This document shows positions 9,265 to 18,879 of a stretch of DNA of 64,000 bases, piece by piece; within the stretch, counting starts at the first letter, position 1, and the number at the start of each line of letters is the position of its first letter. The stretch covers positions 231,677 through 295,676 of the forward strand of contig NZ_JALKBD010000003.1 of NCBI RefSeq assembly GCF_023015905.1, given 5' to 3'. The notes under the pieces are model-generated. The model was not told the DNA's origin. It searched no databases and was given only the letters and a program-made list of their open reading frames with translations. The translations under genes were made by a program, and so were the position numbers. This stretch comes from Arenibacter sp. F20364 (GTDB lineage Bacteria > Bacteroidota > Bacteroidia > Flavobacteriales > Flavobacteriaceae).

Positions 9265-10155
9265 TTAGGTAACACTAGAAAATTTTTCCTCAGCATACTT
9301 ATAACCTTGTTGCCACCATTGCGACATAAGTTTTTTATTGAAAACCAAAGAGTTTTCAGTTAACTTAGTAGGGGTGTAATACAGATTTAATTGCACCCCA
9401 TTATGTTTTGCTGCCAATACCCCTTCAGAAATATCGTGATATTCTATCTGGTCCAATACAAATCCGTAAATACTTAACATAAGAGAGAAAGGGTTCTTTC
9501 CCAAGACTTTGTTGTGTTCCATATTTTCGGATTCCAAAATTATAGCATCAATTTCTGTTGCCCCTCTTCTAATTGCTTCCCTTATGGGAACAACACATCC
9601 CAACCCACCATCGCCATACTCAAATCCGTCTCTTTTGACCAGGGACATGAACGGGATATAATTACAGGAAATCCATATCCAATCACAGAATTCATCATAA
9701 GAGAAATCTTTAATAGACTTATACTCGATCCTATTTTTGGAAAGGTTGGAAACGGTTACAACCACATCCCTATGACTTGTTTTTATGGTATTGAACTCCG
9801 TCGTGGAGAAATTTTTTCTTATGGTCCTTCTCAAGGCCTTACTCTCCCCAAAAGTACGCTTGCTCTTTACAAATTGCAGAATGGTATTTAAAAAGTTTAT
9901 GGAAACATATTCCCTGTTATCCTTTTTTCGGACTACGAAAGGATTTAGGCTAAAAATGGAACGTTGATTAACATTCGTATAAATATCATGCAGTTTACCA
10001 ATTTGGCCTAAAGCCAATTGGGGAATTAAAAGGCTCCCTGTGGAGGTCCCCACTAAAATATCATATTCCCGTTTTTCAACTTCCATTAGGTATTGGGCCA
10101 CTCCACCTGCAAAGGCTCCTTTACTGCCTCCCCCACTTATTACCAGTGCTTTCAT
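9265..10155 (-). CDS. Patatin-like phospholipase (second tandem copy)
   Basis: This 296-residue lipid acyl hydrolase has the patatin catalytic dyad. The oxyanion loop SGGGSKGAFAGG (7-18) and nucleophile elbow GTSTG with Ser38 are intact, and the DGG motif (YGDGGLG) supplies the catalytic Asp. No signal peptide is present, so it is probably cytoplasmic or exported by another route. The start overlaps the stop of the upstream copy by 4 bases (10152-10155). It is a clear tandem duplicate of 10152-11063 with moderate divergence. Its lipid substrate is unknown. It is the last gene of the M1 peptidase-patatin-patatin operon. Confidence 0.9.
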   Translation of the reverse strand: MKALVISGGGSKGAFAGGVAQYLMEVEKREYDILVGTSTGSLLIPQLALGQIGKLHDIYTNVNQRSIFSLNPFVVRKKDNREYVSINFLNTILQFVKSKRTFGESKALRRTIRKNFSTTEFNTIKTSHRDVVVTVSNLSKNRIEYKSIKDFSYDEFCDWIWISCNYIPFMSLVKRDGFEYGDGGLGCVVPIREAIRRGATEIDAIILESENMEHNKVLGKNPFSLMLSIYGFVLDQIEYHDISEGVLAAKHNGVQLNLYYTPTKLTENSLVFNKKLMSQWWQQGYKYAEEKFSSVT

Positions 10156-11063
10156 TGAATTCCTGTCTCTATTAGGTTGGTTTCAGAATTTTTATGTTTG
10201 GCAAAATTAAATCCACTTTCCCACCATACGGTCATTTTTTCCTTTTCAAATATAAGGGAGTTGGTGGTGAGTACCGTGGGAGTGTAATAGAAATTGATAA
10301 TGGCATTATTATGGTTGGCCACAAACTTACCTATCCTAATATTTTGTTGTTCAATCCTATCCAGCATAAAAGCAAACATGCTTGTCAGTAGGGAAAAGAC
10401 ATTCTTGGAGGGCATTCTATTTAATTGGGTAACTTCAGTTTGCAGTATTATAGCGTCTACAACCTTGGCCCCTCTTCTAATAGCTTCTTCAATAGGAACC
10501 ATACTGCCCAACCCACCATCCGCATATTCACATCCATTCTTCTTTACCAAGGTCATAAATGGGGTGTAGTTGCAGGAAATCCAAATCCATTCACAAAACT
10601 CCTCATACGTACAATTTTTGATAGATTTATATTCTACCTGGTTCAACGACAAATTGGAGACCGTTACCACAATATCCAAAGGTCCATTTTTCAAATGCTC
10701 AAATTCCACTATTGAAATGGTATTTTTGATCAATTGTAATAAATTATGACTTTCCCCAAAAGTCTTACTTCCCCTGAAAAAATTTTTCATCACATTTAAA
10801 TGATGGACTCCAATGGTCTCTATGCCATATTTCTTTTTTATAACAAAAGGACAATTACTAAAAATATCATTTTGATTTACCGAAGTATAAACCTGTTTAA
10901 TTTTTGCAATTTTCTGCAGGGCCAGATGGGAAATCAAGAGACTGCCTGTGGAAGTACCCAAAAACAAGTCGTAATTGTGGTTCAATTCCTGCATTAAATA
11001 TTGGGCAACTCCACCAGCAAATGCCCCCTTGCTACCACCACCAGAAATTACCATTGCTCTCAT
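10152..11063 (-). CDS. Patatin-like phospholipase (first tandem copy)
   Basis: This 303-residue patatin-like acyl hydrolase has SGGGSKGAFAGG (7-18), the GTSTG elbow with Ser38, and YADGGLG containing the dyad Asp. It is similar to its downstream neighbour throughout, including GGVAQYLM, VTVSNLS, EYKSIK and WIWISCNY, so the two arose by tandem duplication. Its start overlaps the stop of the M1 aminopeptidase by 4 bases (11060-11063), showing translational coupling. No signal peptide was seen. The extra C-terminal residues (ETNLIETGIQ) have no counterpart in the second copy. Confidence 0.9.
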   Translation of the reverse strand: MRAMVISGGGSKGAFAGGVAQYLMQELNHNYDLFLGTSTGSLLISHLALQKIAKIKQVYTSVNQNDIFSNCPFVIKKKYGIETIGVHHLNVMKNFFRGSKTFGESHNLLQLIKNTISIVEFEHLKNGPLDIVVTVSNLSLNQVEYKSIKNCTYEEFCEWIWISCNYTPFMTLVKKNGCEYADGGLGSMVPIEEAIRRGAKVVDAIILQTEVTQLNRMPSKNVFSLLTSMFAFMLDRIEQQNIRIGKFVANHNNAIINFYYTPTVLTTNSLIFEKEKMTVWWESGFNFAKHKNSETNLIETGIQ

Positions 11064-13147
11064 TCAGAAATCAGTTTGTTGCTAATATAACGCAATTCCT
11101 CCTCATTTAATTTTACCCTCAACCCACCTATTCTATCCCTATATTCCTTTTTTTCCAAAAGTTGGTCCAATAATGTGCGGGTATATTTTCTAAACTGCCA
11201 AGAATGATGTTGGGTTGCATCTACTAGATCCAACAAATTCTTATCTGAAAAACCAATCAATTGCTCCAAGAATTGAAATGCCAATTGACGAACTTCATAG
11301 GAATACACTGGGGAGGTATACCCACTGAGTTCTACATAATAATCGTTGGTGTTGTTGGGTTCAAAATCCTTGGTGAGCAAGGCCAAACTGAGCCACAATA
11401 ATCGAATGTTCTTATTTGAAAAGCCAATTATGCCTTTAGTTTTGTTTAAGTATTTCACCCTTTCATTTGGGTAATTTATCCAAAGTTTGTACAACATTTC
11501 CTCTATGGTAATATAACTATCGTCACCCAAGAGTGATTCATATTCAGATTTTAGATCCAAAGGCAACTGCCCTGCGGAGACCGCTAGCGCCTGCCGTAGA
11601 ACGACATTCTTGGTCTCAAATATTTCCTTTAAAAAATCTTGGGATAGGGATTTATAATAGGTTTTGATTATTTTGGCTTTTAACATCTCGGATTTTGTGG
11701 TGTTCCAAAACCTTTTGATTATAGATTCATTAGCCATACTACTTATCATCATTTCTCTTTGAATCTTGAAAAAAGTGTTTAGATCCTCAGATTCACGGAT
11801 AAGGATTTTTTTTGCCACATCAAAAGGAAATTCTTGATCAACCAACCATTTATTCCGGAAAATGCCAAGGTCATAGCCAGTCACCAACTCCATTTCCCCA
11901 ATAAAGTCGTCTATTGTTGCATTTTTAAATCCGTACTTTTTCAGGTACTGTTGAATCCCCTTCCTAAAACTCTCCTCCCCTATTTGATATTTTAAAACGT
12001 GCAAGGCCCAAGCACCTTTTTCATAAAATGTTAGGCTACTTGCCTTTGGATCAATAAGCGCCTCCCCCTTATTTTTATTGGATAATTCCTGTAATTGAAT
12101 AGCGGATTCGTATAGTTTCCAATAATAATACTCTTTACCAAAAAGCTCTTTCTCGGCCAATAGGGCATAATAGGTTGCGAAACCTTCATGAAGCCAATGG
12201 CTACTGCCATCCACTTCAGTAACAAAATCACCGAACCACTGATGTGCCATTTCATGGGCGTTTACGTTTACATAGTTTCTGTCCGTAAATGCAATGGAAT
12301 CCATTACATAAGAATCAGAAAAAACTGTAGTCCCGGTATTTTCCATGCCGGCATATAGAAAATCCCTCACCGGAATCTGTTTGTAATTTTGCCAAGGATA
12401 GGCAACACCAATTTCCTTTTCAAAGAAGTCAAAAATTTCCTTGGTATATCTATACGTAGGCTCTACCAACAGACTATCGCTTGGATAGTGATAAAGATCA
12501 ATAGGAATACCTGTATGGGATACAATTTCTTTTCTATGGTAATCACCAATGACAAAAGCCAACAAATAGCTACTCATGGGATTCTCCATATTAAAGCTCC
12601 ATTTTCTTAATCCGTCGAGTTCCTTGGTTCCTACTAAGGCTCCATTGGCAATTACTTCGTAGTTTTTGTTAAAACTGATATCCAGATCATACTCGACCTT
12701 TTCAGTCATATCATCAAAACTGGGAAGCCAGTGACTGGTATATTTTCCTTGACCTTGTGTCCAGACCTGTTCGTTGCCGGCTACGTCGTCCGTCCATCCC
12801 AAAAAATAAACCGCCTGTTTGGGATTGGCAGTATAAGTAATATCCAAAGTATAGGTTTTATTGGCCTTGAGGCGTTTATAAACTACTATTGTTTCGCCGT
12901 TATTAGTAGTCTCGACCTTTTTATTATTGAGTTTGACCTCTATGGTATTTATATTTTGGGCATCAAGAAAAACAGTATCCACTTTTTGTAGAACCTTCAA
13001 TTTGTAGGCTACAGACCCTGTAATAGTTTTGGTCTTGGGAGCTATTTGTATAGCTACTTTTCCGTGAATAAAATCTACCTTGTCCTGATGCTGGGCAAAT
13101 GCCACAAAGGAAGATTGGACCAAAAGAAAAAGGAATACATATTTCAT
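11060..13147 (-). CDS. Secreted M1 family metallopeptidase
   Basis: This 695-residue zinc aminopeptidase is related to aminopeptidase N. A signal peptide (MKYVFLFLLVQSSFVAFAQ) predicts periplasmic or surface location. The substrate N-terminus-binding motif appears as AGMEN (266-270). The zinc site is HEMAH (298-302) with the third ligand Glu321, the correct 18-residue spacing for HExxH-x18-E. The N-terminal beta domain and a C-terminal helical region are both present, so the enzyme looks complete. It heads a minus-strand operon with two patatin genes joined by 4-base overlaps; why a peptidase is coupled to acyl hydrolases is not evident. Confidence 0.94.
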   Translation of the reverse strand: MKYVFLFLLVQSSFVAFAQHQDKVDFIHGKVAIQIAPKTKTITGSVAYKLKVLQKVDTVFLDAQNINTIEVKLNNKKVETTNNGETIVVYKRLKANKTYTLDITYTANPKQAVYFLGWTDDVAGNEQVWTQGQGKYTSHWLPSFDDMTEKVEYDLDISFNKNYEVIANGALVGTKELDGLRKWSFNMENPMSSYLLAFVIGDYHRKEIVSHTGIPIDLYHYPSDSLLVEPTYRYTKEIFDFFEKEIGVAYPWQNYKQIPVRDFLYAGMENTGTTVFSDSYVMDSIAFTDRNYVNVNAHEMAHQWFGDFVTEVDGSSHWLHEGFATYYALLAEKELFGKEYYYWKLYESAIQLQELSNKNKGEALIDPKASSLTFYEKGAWALHVLKYQIGEESFRKGIQQYLKKYGFKNATIDDFIGEMELVTGYDLGIFRNKWLVDQEFPFDVAKKILIRESEDLNTFFKIQREMMISSMANESIIKRFWNTTKSEMLKAKIIKTYYKSLSQDFLKEIFETKNVVLRQALAVSAGQLPLDLKSEYESLLGDDSYITIEEMLYKLWINYPNERVKYLNKTKGIIGFSNKNIRLLWLSLALLTKDFEPNNTNDYYVELSGYTSPVYSYEVRQLAFQFLEQLIGFSDKNLLDLVDATQHHSWQFRKYTRTLLDQLLEKKEYRDRIGGLRVKLNEEELRYISNKLISE

Positions 13148-13417
13148 GCGTTTAAAAGCAAATATTTTGAAGGGTACGGTGCAATTTGGACAACATCTTA
13201 ATTAAAAAAACGAATAACAATATTTATGTCAAAAATTTAACCCATAAATTGCGGCCATTGATATTCTTTTTCAAATTTAGCATTTTAGTTTATTGCAGTT
13301 GTATTGCGGAACCCCTATTTTAGTCTATAGAAAAAAAATATAATATCAAATATAGTCGTCTTAAATGAATTGCATTGGCACATAATAAGACTTCTACTAA
13401 TAATTAAGTGTATCCCA

Positions 13418-15517
13418 ATGAATTCCAATGTACTACAAACGCCCATTGTTTACCTAAAAGGCGTTGGTCCCAACCGTGCAGAGACCTTACAATCGGAGCT
13501 TGGCATACAGACGTATCAGGATTTAATAAATCTTTTTCCCAATCGCTATATAGACAAAACCCAATATTATAAAATTAACCAACTACAGCGGACCAGTTCG
13601 GATGTTCAAATTATTGGCAAGATTGTCAATATTAAAACGGTTGAACAAAAAAGGGGTAAGCGCTTGGTTGCCAAATTTATTGATGATACAGGAGAAATGG
13701 AGTTGGTTTGGTTTAGGGGGCAAAAATGGATCCGCGAAAATCTGAAATTAAATATTCCTTGTGTTATTTTCGGAAAGGTAAATTGGTTCAATGGTACCTA
13801 CTCCATGCCGCATCCAGAAATGGAATTGTTGGAAGACCATGAAAAAGGATTAAAAATAAGTATGCAACCTGTGTATCCTTCCACCGAAAAACTTAGCAAT
13901 AAGGGTATTACCAATAGGGTTACCAATAAACTTATTCAGCAATTGTTTATGGAAACAAAGGGACAGTTCAGGGAAACCCTATCCCCTAGCCTCATAAATG
14001 AACTGGGGCTTATCTCTAAAAGTAAAGCGCTTTTCAATATACATTTTCCTAAAAATCAGGAACTGTTGGCCAAGGCACAATTTCGGTTGAAATTTGAGGA
14101 ATTATTCTATATACAACTGCAGCTTATTTCCAAAAATCTACTGCACAAGCAAAAAATAAAAGGGTATAATTTTGATAAGGTAGGAACACTTTTCAAAACA
14201 TTTTATGAGCATCACTTGCCTTTTGAACTCACCCATGCCCAGAAAAGGGTAATAAAGGAAATTAGGGCCGATTTAGGGAGCAATGCCCAAATGAATAGAT
14301 TACTGCAAGGGGACGTAGGATCTGGAAAAACTATTGTAGCCCTAATGACCATGCTGCTCGCTATAGACAATGGCTACCAAGCCTGCTTAATGGCCCCAAC
14401 GGAAATTTTGGCCAACCAACACTTTATGGGAATCAAGGAACTTCTTGGTGATATTGGGGTGAACATAGCCCTGCTTACTGGCTCCGTCAAAAAACCGGAC
14501 CGTAGGGTAATCCATGAGCAATTGGAGAATGGGCAGCTTCATATTCTAATTGGCACCCATGCCTTACTGGAGGATAAGGTTGCCTATAAAAATCTGGGAC
14601 TTGCCATTGTAGATGAACAACACAGATTTGGTGTGGCACAGCGTGCCAAGTTATGGCACAAGAATGATATCCCCCCCCATATATTGGTAATGACTGCTAC
14701 CCCCATTCCTAGGACCTTGGCTATGAGTTTATATGGCGATCTGGATATTTCCACAATAGATGAACTGCCTCCAGGAAGAAAACCTATTAAAACCGTACAC
14801 CGCTACGACTCCAACCGTTTAAAGGTGTTTCAATTTATTAGGGATGAGATTAAAAAAGGGCGCCAAATTTATGTGGTATATCCCTTAATTCAGGAATCCG
14901 AAGCGTTGGATTATAAGGATCTTATGGATGGTTACGAGAGTATAGCAAGGGATTTTCCTTTACCAGATTTTCAGATTTCGATTGTACATGGCAAAATGAA
15001 ACCTGCCGACAAGGATTATGAAATGGATCGTTTTGTTAAGGGAGAAACACAAATTATGGTTGCTACTACTGTAATAGAGGTGGGCGTTAATGTGCCCAAT
15101 GCCTCAGTCATGATCATTGAAAGTGCGGAACGATTTGGTTTATCGCAACTACATCAGCTGAGGGGTAGGGTTGGTCGCGGGGCCGATCAAAGTTTTTGTA
15201 TCCTAATGACCGGACACAAACTGTCTTCAGACTCAAAAACCAGGTTGGAAACAATGGTTGGCACCAATGACGGATTTCAGATTGCGGAGGTGGATTTAAA
15301 GTTACGTGGTCCGGGAGATTTAATGGGGACCCAACAAAGTGGTGTTCTTAATCTAAAAATAGCGGATATAATCAAGGACAACGATATTCTAAAGACAGCC
15401 AGATACCATGCCCTTAAAATTCTAAAGGAAGATATTTCTTTGCAACAGCATCCAATTATACTCCATACCTACACACAATTGGTGAAGTACAAAAACATTT
15501 GGAATTATATTAGCTGA
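13418..15517 (+). CDS. recG: ATP-dependent DNA helicase RecG
   Basis: This fork-reversal and branch-migration helicase has 699 residues from the chosen ATG at 13418. An in-frame ATG at 13370 would add 16 residues unlike the family (MHWHIIRLLLIIKCIP). The N-terminal wedge/OB domain begins VYLKGVGPNRAE. Walker A is GDVGSGKT (about residues 298-305), the DEQH box lies at about 399, and TATPIPRT, GRQIYVVYPLI, ATTVIEVGVNVP and LHQLRGRVGRG follow. Length and motif order match RecG. It stands alone on the plus strand, divergent from the M1 operon across about 270 bases of AT-rich DNA. Confidence 0.97.
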   Translation: MNSNVLQTPIVYLKGVGPNRAETLQSELGIQTYQDLINLFPNRYIDKTQYYKINQLQRTSSDVQIIGKIVNIKTVEQKRGKRLVAKFIDDTGEMELVWFRGQKWIRENLKLNIPCVIFGKVNWFNGTYSMPHPEMELLEDHEKGLKISMQPVYPSTEKLSNKGITNRVTNKLIQQLFMETKGQFRETLSPSLINELGLISKSKALFNIHFPKNQELLAKAQFRLKFEELFYIQLQLISKNLLHKQKIKGYNFDKVGTLFKTFYEHHLPFELTHAQKRVIKEIRADLGSNAQMNRLLQGDVGSGKTIVALMTMLLAIDNGYQACLMAPTEILANQHFMGIKELLGDIGVNIALLTGSVKKPDRRVIHEQLENGQLHILIGTHALLEDKVAYKNLGLAIVDEQHRFGVAQRAKLWHKNDIPPHILVMTATPIPRTLAMSLYGDLDISTIDELPPGRKPIKTVHRYDSNRLKVFQFIRDEIKKGRQIYVVYPLIQESEALDYKDLMDGYESIARDFPLPDFQISIVHGKMKPADKDYEMDRFVKGETQIMVATTVIEVGVNVPNASVMIIESAERFGLSQLHQLRGRVGRGADQSFCILMTGHKLSSDSKTRLETMVGTNDGFQIAEVDLKLRGPGDLMGTQQSGVLNLKIADIIKDNDILKTARYHALKILKEDISLQQHPIILHTYTQLVKYKNIWNYIS

Positions 15518-15536
15518 GATTTACCGATACGATTTG

Positions 15537-16133
15537 TTAGTCGGTTTTATTTCTATTTTTTGGGGGCTTGCACTCCTTACAAAAATAGGAAAATTGATTA
15601 AGTTCTTTTTTTACAACTTTATGTTCTTTTTCCAAGACCGCCTCTTTATTTCCAAAATCCGTTTCTGAATAGACCCTGGCACTGACCACATTACGTTCCT
15701 CTATCATTTTGTCAAAATAGGGTTGAAAAAACGTTGCATCGGAAAAGGTCTTTTTGTTTTCAAACAGTTCCTTTCTAATCTTTCTGGCATAAAGTTCCGA
15801 GAGATCAAAGTCAAATTCAACAAGAGCTATCAATCTTTCAGCACCTACACTATCCGGTGCCATTAGAACAGCCTTGTCTTTTTGAAACGTACAACCCACT
15901 TTAGAATTGAAGTTTTTTGTGAACATAAATTCAACATTGGACATTTGAAATGCAAAATCGAGCATCACCCCCGATTGAACAAACACATTTTCTATATCCT
16001 CATTAATGGCGGTTTTAGGACCTTGAAAATCTTCAATTTTAAAGGTGTAACCCGGTTCCCATTCAATCCTATTCTCCTGAGAATAGAGGCAATTGGTTAA
16101 AACGAAAAAAAGCAGCGATAATCTAAATGACAT
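15537..16133 (-). CDS. Secreted DUF922-like protein lacking the HExxH motif
   Basis: The protein has 198 residues from the ATG at 16133, which puts the signal peptide (MSFRLSLLFFVLTNCLYSQ) at the N-terminus; an ATG at 16148 would add MEIKY. The pattern IEWEPGYTFKIEDFQG near the start and DLSELYARKIRKEL later resemble flavobacterial DUF922-type secreted proteins, where the second segment follows a HEQxH zinc-binding sequence. Here that position reads LVEFD, so the zinc ligands are absent. Cysteines near the C-terminus (CKEC) may form a disulfide or metal site. It is probably a pseudoenzyme. The assignment is from memory of the family, at moderate confidence. Confidence 0.7.
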   Translation of the reverse strand: MSFRLSLLFFVLTNCLYSQENRIEWEPGYTFKIEDFQGPKTAINEDIENVFVQSGVMLDFAFQMSNVEFMFTKNFNSKVGCTFQKDKAVLMAPDSVGAERLIALVEFDFDLSELYARKIRKELFENKKTFSDATFFQPYFDKMIEERNVVSARVYSETDFGNKEAVLEKEHKVVKKELNQFSYFCKECKPPKNRNKTD

Positions 16134-16148
16134 ATATTTGATTTCCAT

Positions 16149-16440
16149 TAGCTAAAAACAGTCCTATCGTAATGATTAATGATACCTATTTCAACCGTAA
16201 ATATAGTAAATCCAGGTATTATTGATAGCCATCTCCAAAACACAGAATGAACCGGGAATTCGCCCTAATACCCCCGGGAACCGAAACATTTTGGGATTGA
16301 TCCAAAGAAATCGCAGATTCACGAAAACCTATTAAAAACAATAGAAATCACTAGAGTAAAATGAAAAAATATTTATAACCTAAGTTTTATTCGATTCCAA
16401 ATTATACTTAATCTGCAATTTTGCATAAAATATGGGGCAC
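16149..16440. other. Gene-free stretch
   Basis: There is no open frame with coding character in this stretch. It contains a short GC-rich island near 16255-16285 (CCGGGAATTCG and CCCCCGGGAA) that is unusual for the local base composition. I found no convincing -33/-7 pair on either strand. Confidence 0.5.
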
Positions 16441-16470
16441 AAAAAAACCCTGTCATTTCTGACAGGGTTG
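16441..16470 (-). terminator. Rho-independent terminator of tRNA-His
   Basis: ACCCTGTCA and TGACAGGGT pair around a GAAA-type loop, and on the minus strand a run of Ts follows (the A run at 16440-16447 on plus). It sits 9 bases past the tRNA 3' end. Confidence 0.88.
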
Positions 16471-16478
16471 AATTTCTG

Positions 16479-16552
16479 GGTGGAAGACCGGGTTCGAACC
16501 GGCGACCCTCGGTACCACAAACCGATGCTCTAACCAGCTGAGCTACAACCAC
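16479..16552 (-). tRNA. tRNA-His (anticodon GTG)
   Basis: A 74-base cloverleaf reads on the minus strand with D-arm GCTC/GAGC, anticodon loop TTGTGGT (GTG, His) and T-loop TTCGAAC. C73 is the discriminator, and a G at 16553 provides the encoded G-1 that pairs with C73, the histidine identity element. CCA is not fully encoded. The acceptor stem has two adjacent T-T oppositions (5:68 and 6:67). A consensus promoter lies upstream and a terminator downstream, so it is a single-gene unit. Confidence 0.95.
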
Positions 16553-16568
16553 CATTTGTAAGCGGTGG

Positions 16569-16599
16569 CAAAGATAAATCTTTAGTTCTATCACGCAAA
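16569..16599 (-). promoter_or_regulatory. Promoter of tRNA-His (TTTG-19-TATCTTTG)
   Basis: On the minus strand TTTG (16596-16599) is followed after exactly 19 bases by TATCTTTG (16569-16576). Both elements match the Bacteroidota primary-sigma consensus, and the predicted start of transcription falls just upstream of the tRNA 5' end. Confidence 0.88.
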
Positions 16600-16794
16600 A
16601 TAAATTTTAGATTATTTTATAACATATCTTAAAATACCCCTATCAAACTTTATTTCCATTGATTTTATAACTTCCCTTTGTCGATGAAACACACGTTTTA
16701 CGGGACGAAACACACAAAAAACCTCACTTTCACAACATAAATTAGCCTATTTTTTAAATGAAAGATATTTTTAACAACAGATAATTGAAGAAAA

Positions 16795-18879
16795 ATGTCT
16801 TTTACAGCATTAAAATTAACGTCACGGGAATTCAAAGCAAAAATGACCGGCTTCCTAATTCTAATTTTCCTCTGCGGAATTATATCAGCACAGGAGTCCT
16901 CGGTCAATGACATAAGAACCAAGATAACCAGGTTAAGAAGTCAGAACAAGCAAATTAAAAAGGATACCTTATATATTGGATTATTGATAGATCTTGGTGC
17001 AAAACTACGGTTTTTAAATCCAGACAGTCTTTTATTGCTTTCCAGCGAAGCTCTAGACCTAAGCAGTACCCTGGCTTACAGAAATGGAGAAAGTGAAGCT
17101 CTGTTCAATTTGGGAACCTATTATTTCGATATAGGTCAACATTCAACGGCAATAGATAATTATGAAAAGGCACAAAATATTGCCAAAAGGAATGATAATT
17201 ACGATTTGTTATTAAAAATTAGCAACGAATTGGCTAATGAAAATGTGTACATCGGAAACTATTCAACCGCTTTATTAGGTTATTTAGAAAATATTAAACT
17301 GGCACAGACCTTGGGCAACAGTTCCATGGAATCTATCCTGTATGAAAACATTGCTGATTTATATGCTACCCAAAAGGATTATGATCAAGCCCTCTATTTT
17401 TATAATAAGGTGGAAAAACTCAATAATATAATTGGAAATGACATAAACTCGGCCCAGACCATGAGCAATGTAGCTTCCATTTATGCCGAAACCGGAGATT
17501 TCCAGAACGCGCTATTCAAGATAAACCGTAGTCTCAAAATCTTTGAAAAAGCTGAGGAATGGGATTGGCTTGCCTTTGCCTATGAAGTAAAGGGAAAGAT
17601 TTACTTAAAGCAAAAACAGTATACCAGAGCCTTGTATTGGTACGACAAAAGTTCTGAACTCCATGAAAATCTTCAGGACGATCGTGGGATAATAGATTTG
17701 TACAATGGTATGGCCGAAGCCAATTTTGAACTGGAAAAGGACAGTCTTTCTCATAATTATGCCATGATGGCCTATGAAATATCCTCCACCATAAAATCAA
17801 TGGAAGGTATTAAAAAATGTTCCAACATGCTTTATAAGATTTATAAGAACAATGAGAATTATGCCTCTGCTTTAAAATATCATGAAATTTACAGACAAAT
17901 CTCGGATACCTTATCGAGGGATGAGAACAAAAAAAGTCTGACCATGTTAAAAACAGAGATCAGCCATAAGAATCAGCAGGAAGCCTTGGTTTTGAAAAAT
18001 GAAAAAGCCCTGGCCAAGCAACGCCTCTATGTTTACATAGCCATAATATTTATAATTATTTTGGGAGCAATAGCCTTTTTAGTCACAAGAGGACAAAAAA
18101 TATTAAAGAAACTGAACAGGGAATTAGAAAAGCAAAAACAGGATCTAGAATTGAGGGAATCCGAACTGTGGGAGACCAATAACACTAAAAACAAACTCTT
18201 TTCTATAATTGCCCATGATCTGCGTGGCCCCATTGGCGCTCTTGAAGGCCTATTAAAATTACTGAACAGCGGTGATATTAAAGAATCGGAATTTAAGCAG
18301 TTTATCCCTAAATTAAAGAACGACGTAAATAGTATTTCATTCACATTGAACAACCTTCTTACCTGGGGACAGTCACAAATGAGGGAAGCTACTACCAACC
18401 CGAGTAATATTGATCTGTATACCCTTGTGGAAAACAATATTAGTTTACTAAGTGAAATGGCTTACACCAAAATGATTACAATGGACAACCTAATAGTCAA
18501 TAAGGCTATGATTTGGTCAGATGAAAATCAAACAGATATCGTAATCAGAAATCTTTTGAGCAATGCGCTAAAATTTACTCCTAATAATGGACATATAACT
18601 ATTGGCCACGTAGACCGGGATGAGTTTATAGAAGTATTTGTCAAAGATAACGGTATTGGGATTGCCGAGTCTATTCAGGAAAAAATATTATCGCAAAACA
18701 CCACCATCACCACCTATGGCACCAACAATGAAAAAGGAACAGGTCTAGGCTTATCCCTATGCATTGAAATGGTCATAAAAAATGGTGGCAGGCTCTGGAT
18801 GAAAAGTGAACTAAATGAAGGTTCAACATTTTATTTTACGGTTCCCAAAGGAAGGAAGCAGTTCCAAAAATCTGCTTAA
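16795..18879 (+). CDS. TPR-repeat sensor histidine kinase
   Basis: This 694-residue membrane histidine kinase has no partner regulator next to it. A signal segment (MTGFLILIFLCGIISAQ) begins at Met17; starting at 16843 would place it at the N-terminus, so 16843 is a real alternative start. A periplasmic array of tetratricopeptide repeats spans about residues 50-375, followed by a transmembrane helix (about 405-428) and a short coiled coil. The kinase core has the phosphoacceptor His474 in IIAHDLRGP, N-box NLLSNALKF, DNGIGI and GTGLGLSLC. All catalytic motifs are intact. The stop overlaps that of the convergent bshB1. Confidence 0.93.
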   Translation: MSFTALKLTSREFKAKMTGFLILIFLCGIISAQESSVNDIRTKITRLRSQNKQIKKDTLYIGLLIDLGAKLRFLNPDSLLLLSSEALDLSSTLAYRNGESEALFNLGTYYFDIGQHSTAIDNYEKAQNIAKRNDNYDLLLKISNELANENVYIGNYSTALLGYLENIKLAQTLGNSSMESILYENIADLYATQKDYDQALYFYNKVEKLNNIIGNDINSAQTMSNVASIYAETGDFQNALFKINRSLKIFEKAEEWDWLAFAYEVKGKIYLKQKQYTRALYWYDKSSELHENLQDDRGIIDLYNGMAEANFELEKDSLSHNYAMMAYEISSTIKSMEGIKKCSNMLYKIYKNNENYASALKYHEIYRQISDTLSRDENKKSLTMLKTEISHKNQQEALVLKNEKALAKQRLYVYIAIIFIIILGAIAFLVTRGQKILKKLNRELEKQKQDLELRESELWETNNTKNKLFSIIAHDLRGPIGALEGLLKLLNSGDIKESEFKQFIPKLKNDVNSISFTLNNLLTWGQSQMREATTNPSNIDLYTLVENNISLLSEMAYTKMITMDNLIVNKAMIWSDENQTDIVIRNLLSNALKFTPNNGHITIGHVDRDEFIEVFVKDNGIGIAESIQEKILSQNTTITTYGTNNEKGTGLGLSLCIEMVIKNGGRLWMKSELNEGSTFYFTVPKGRKQFQKSA

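Noticed and set aside
16255..16285. GC-rich sequence with GAATTCGCCCT, resembling cloning-vector flanks.
   Set aside because: Only about 11 bases match a common vector junction, the surrounding sequence is native in composition, and coding genes continue normally on both sides.
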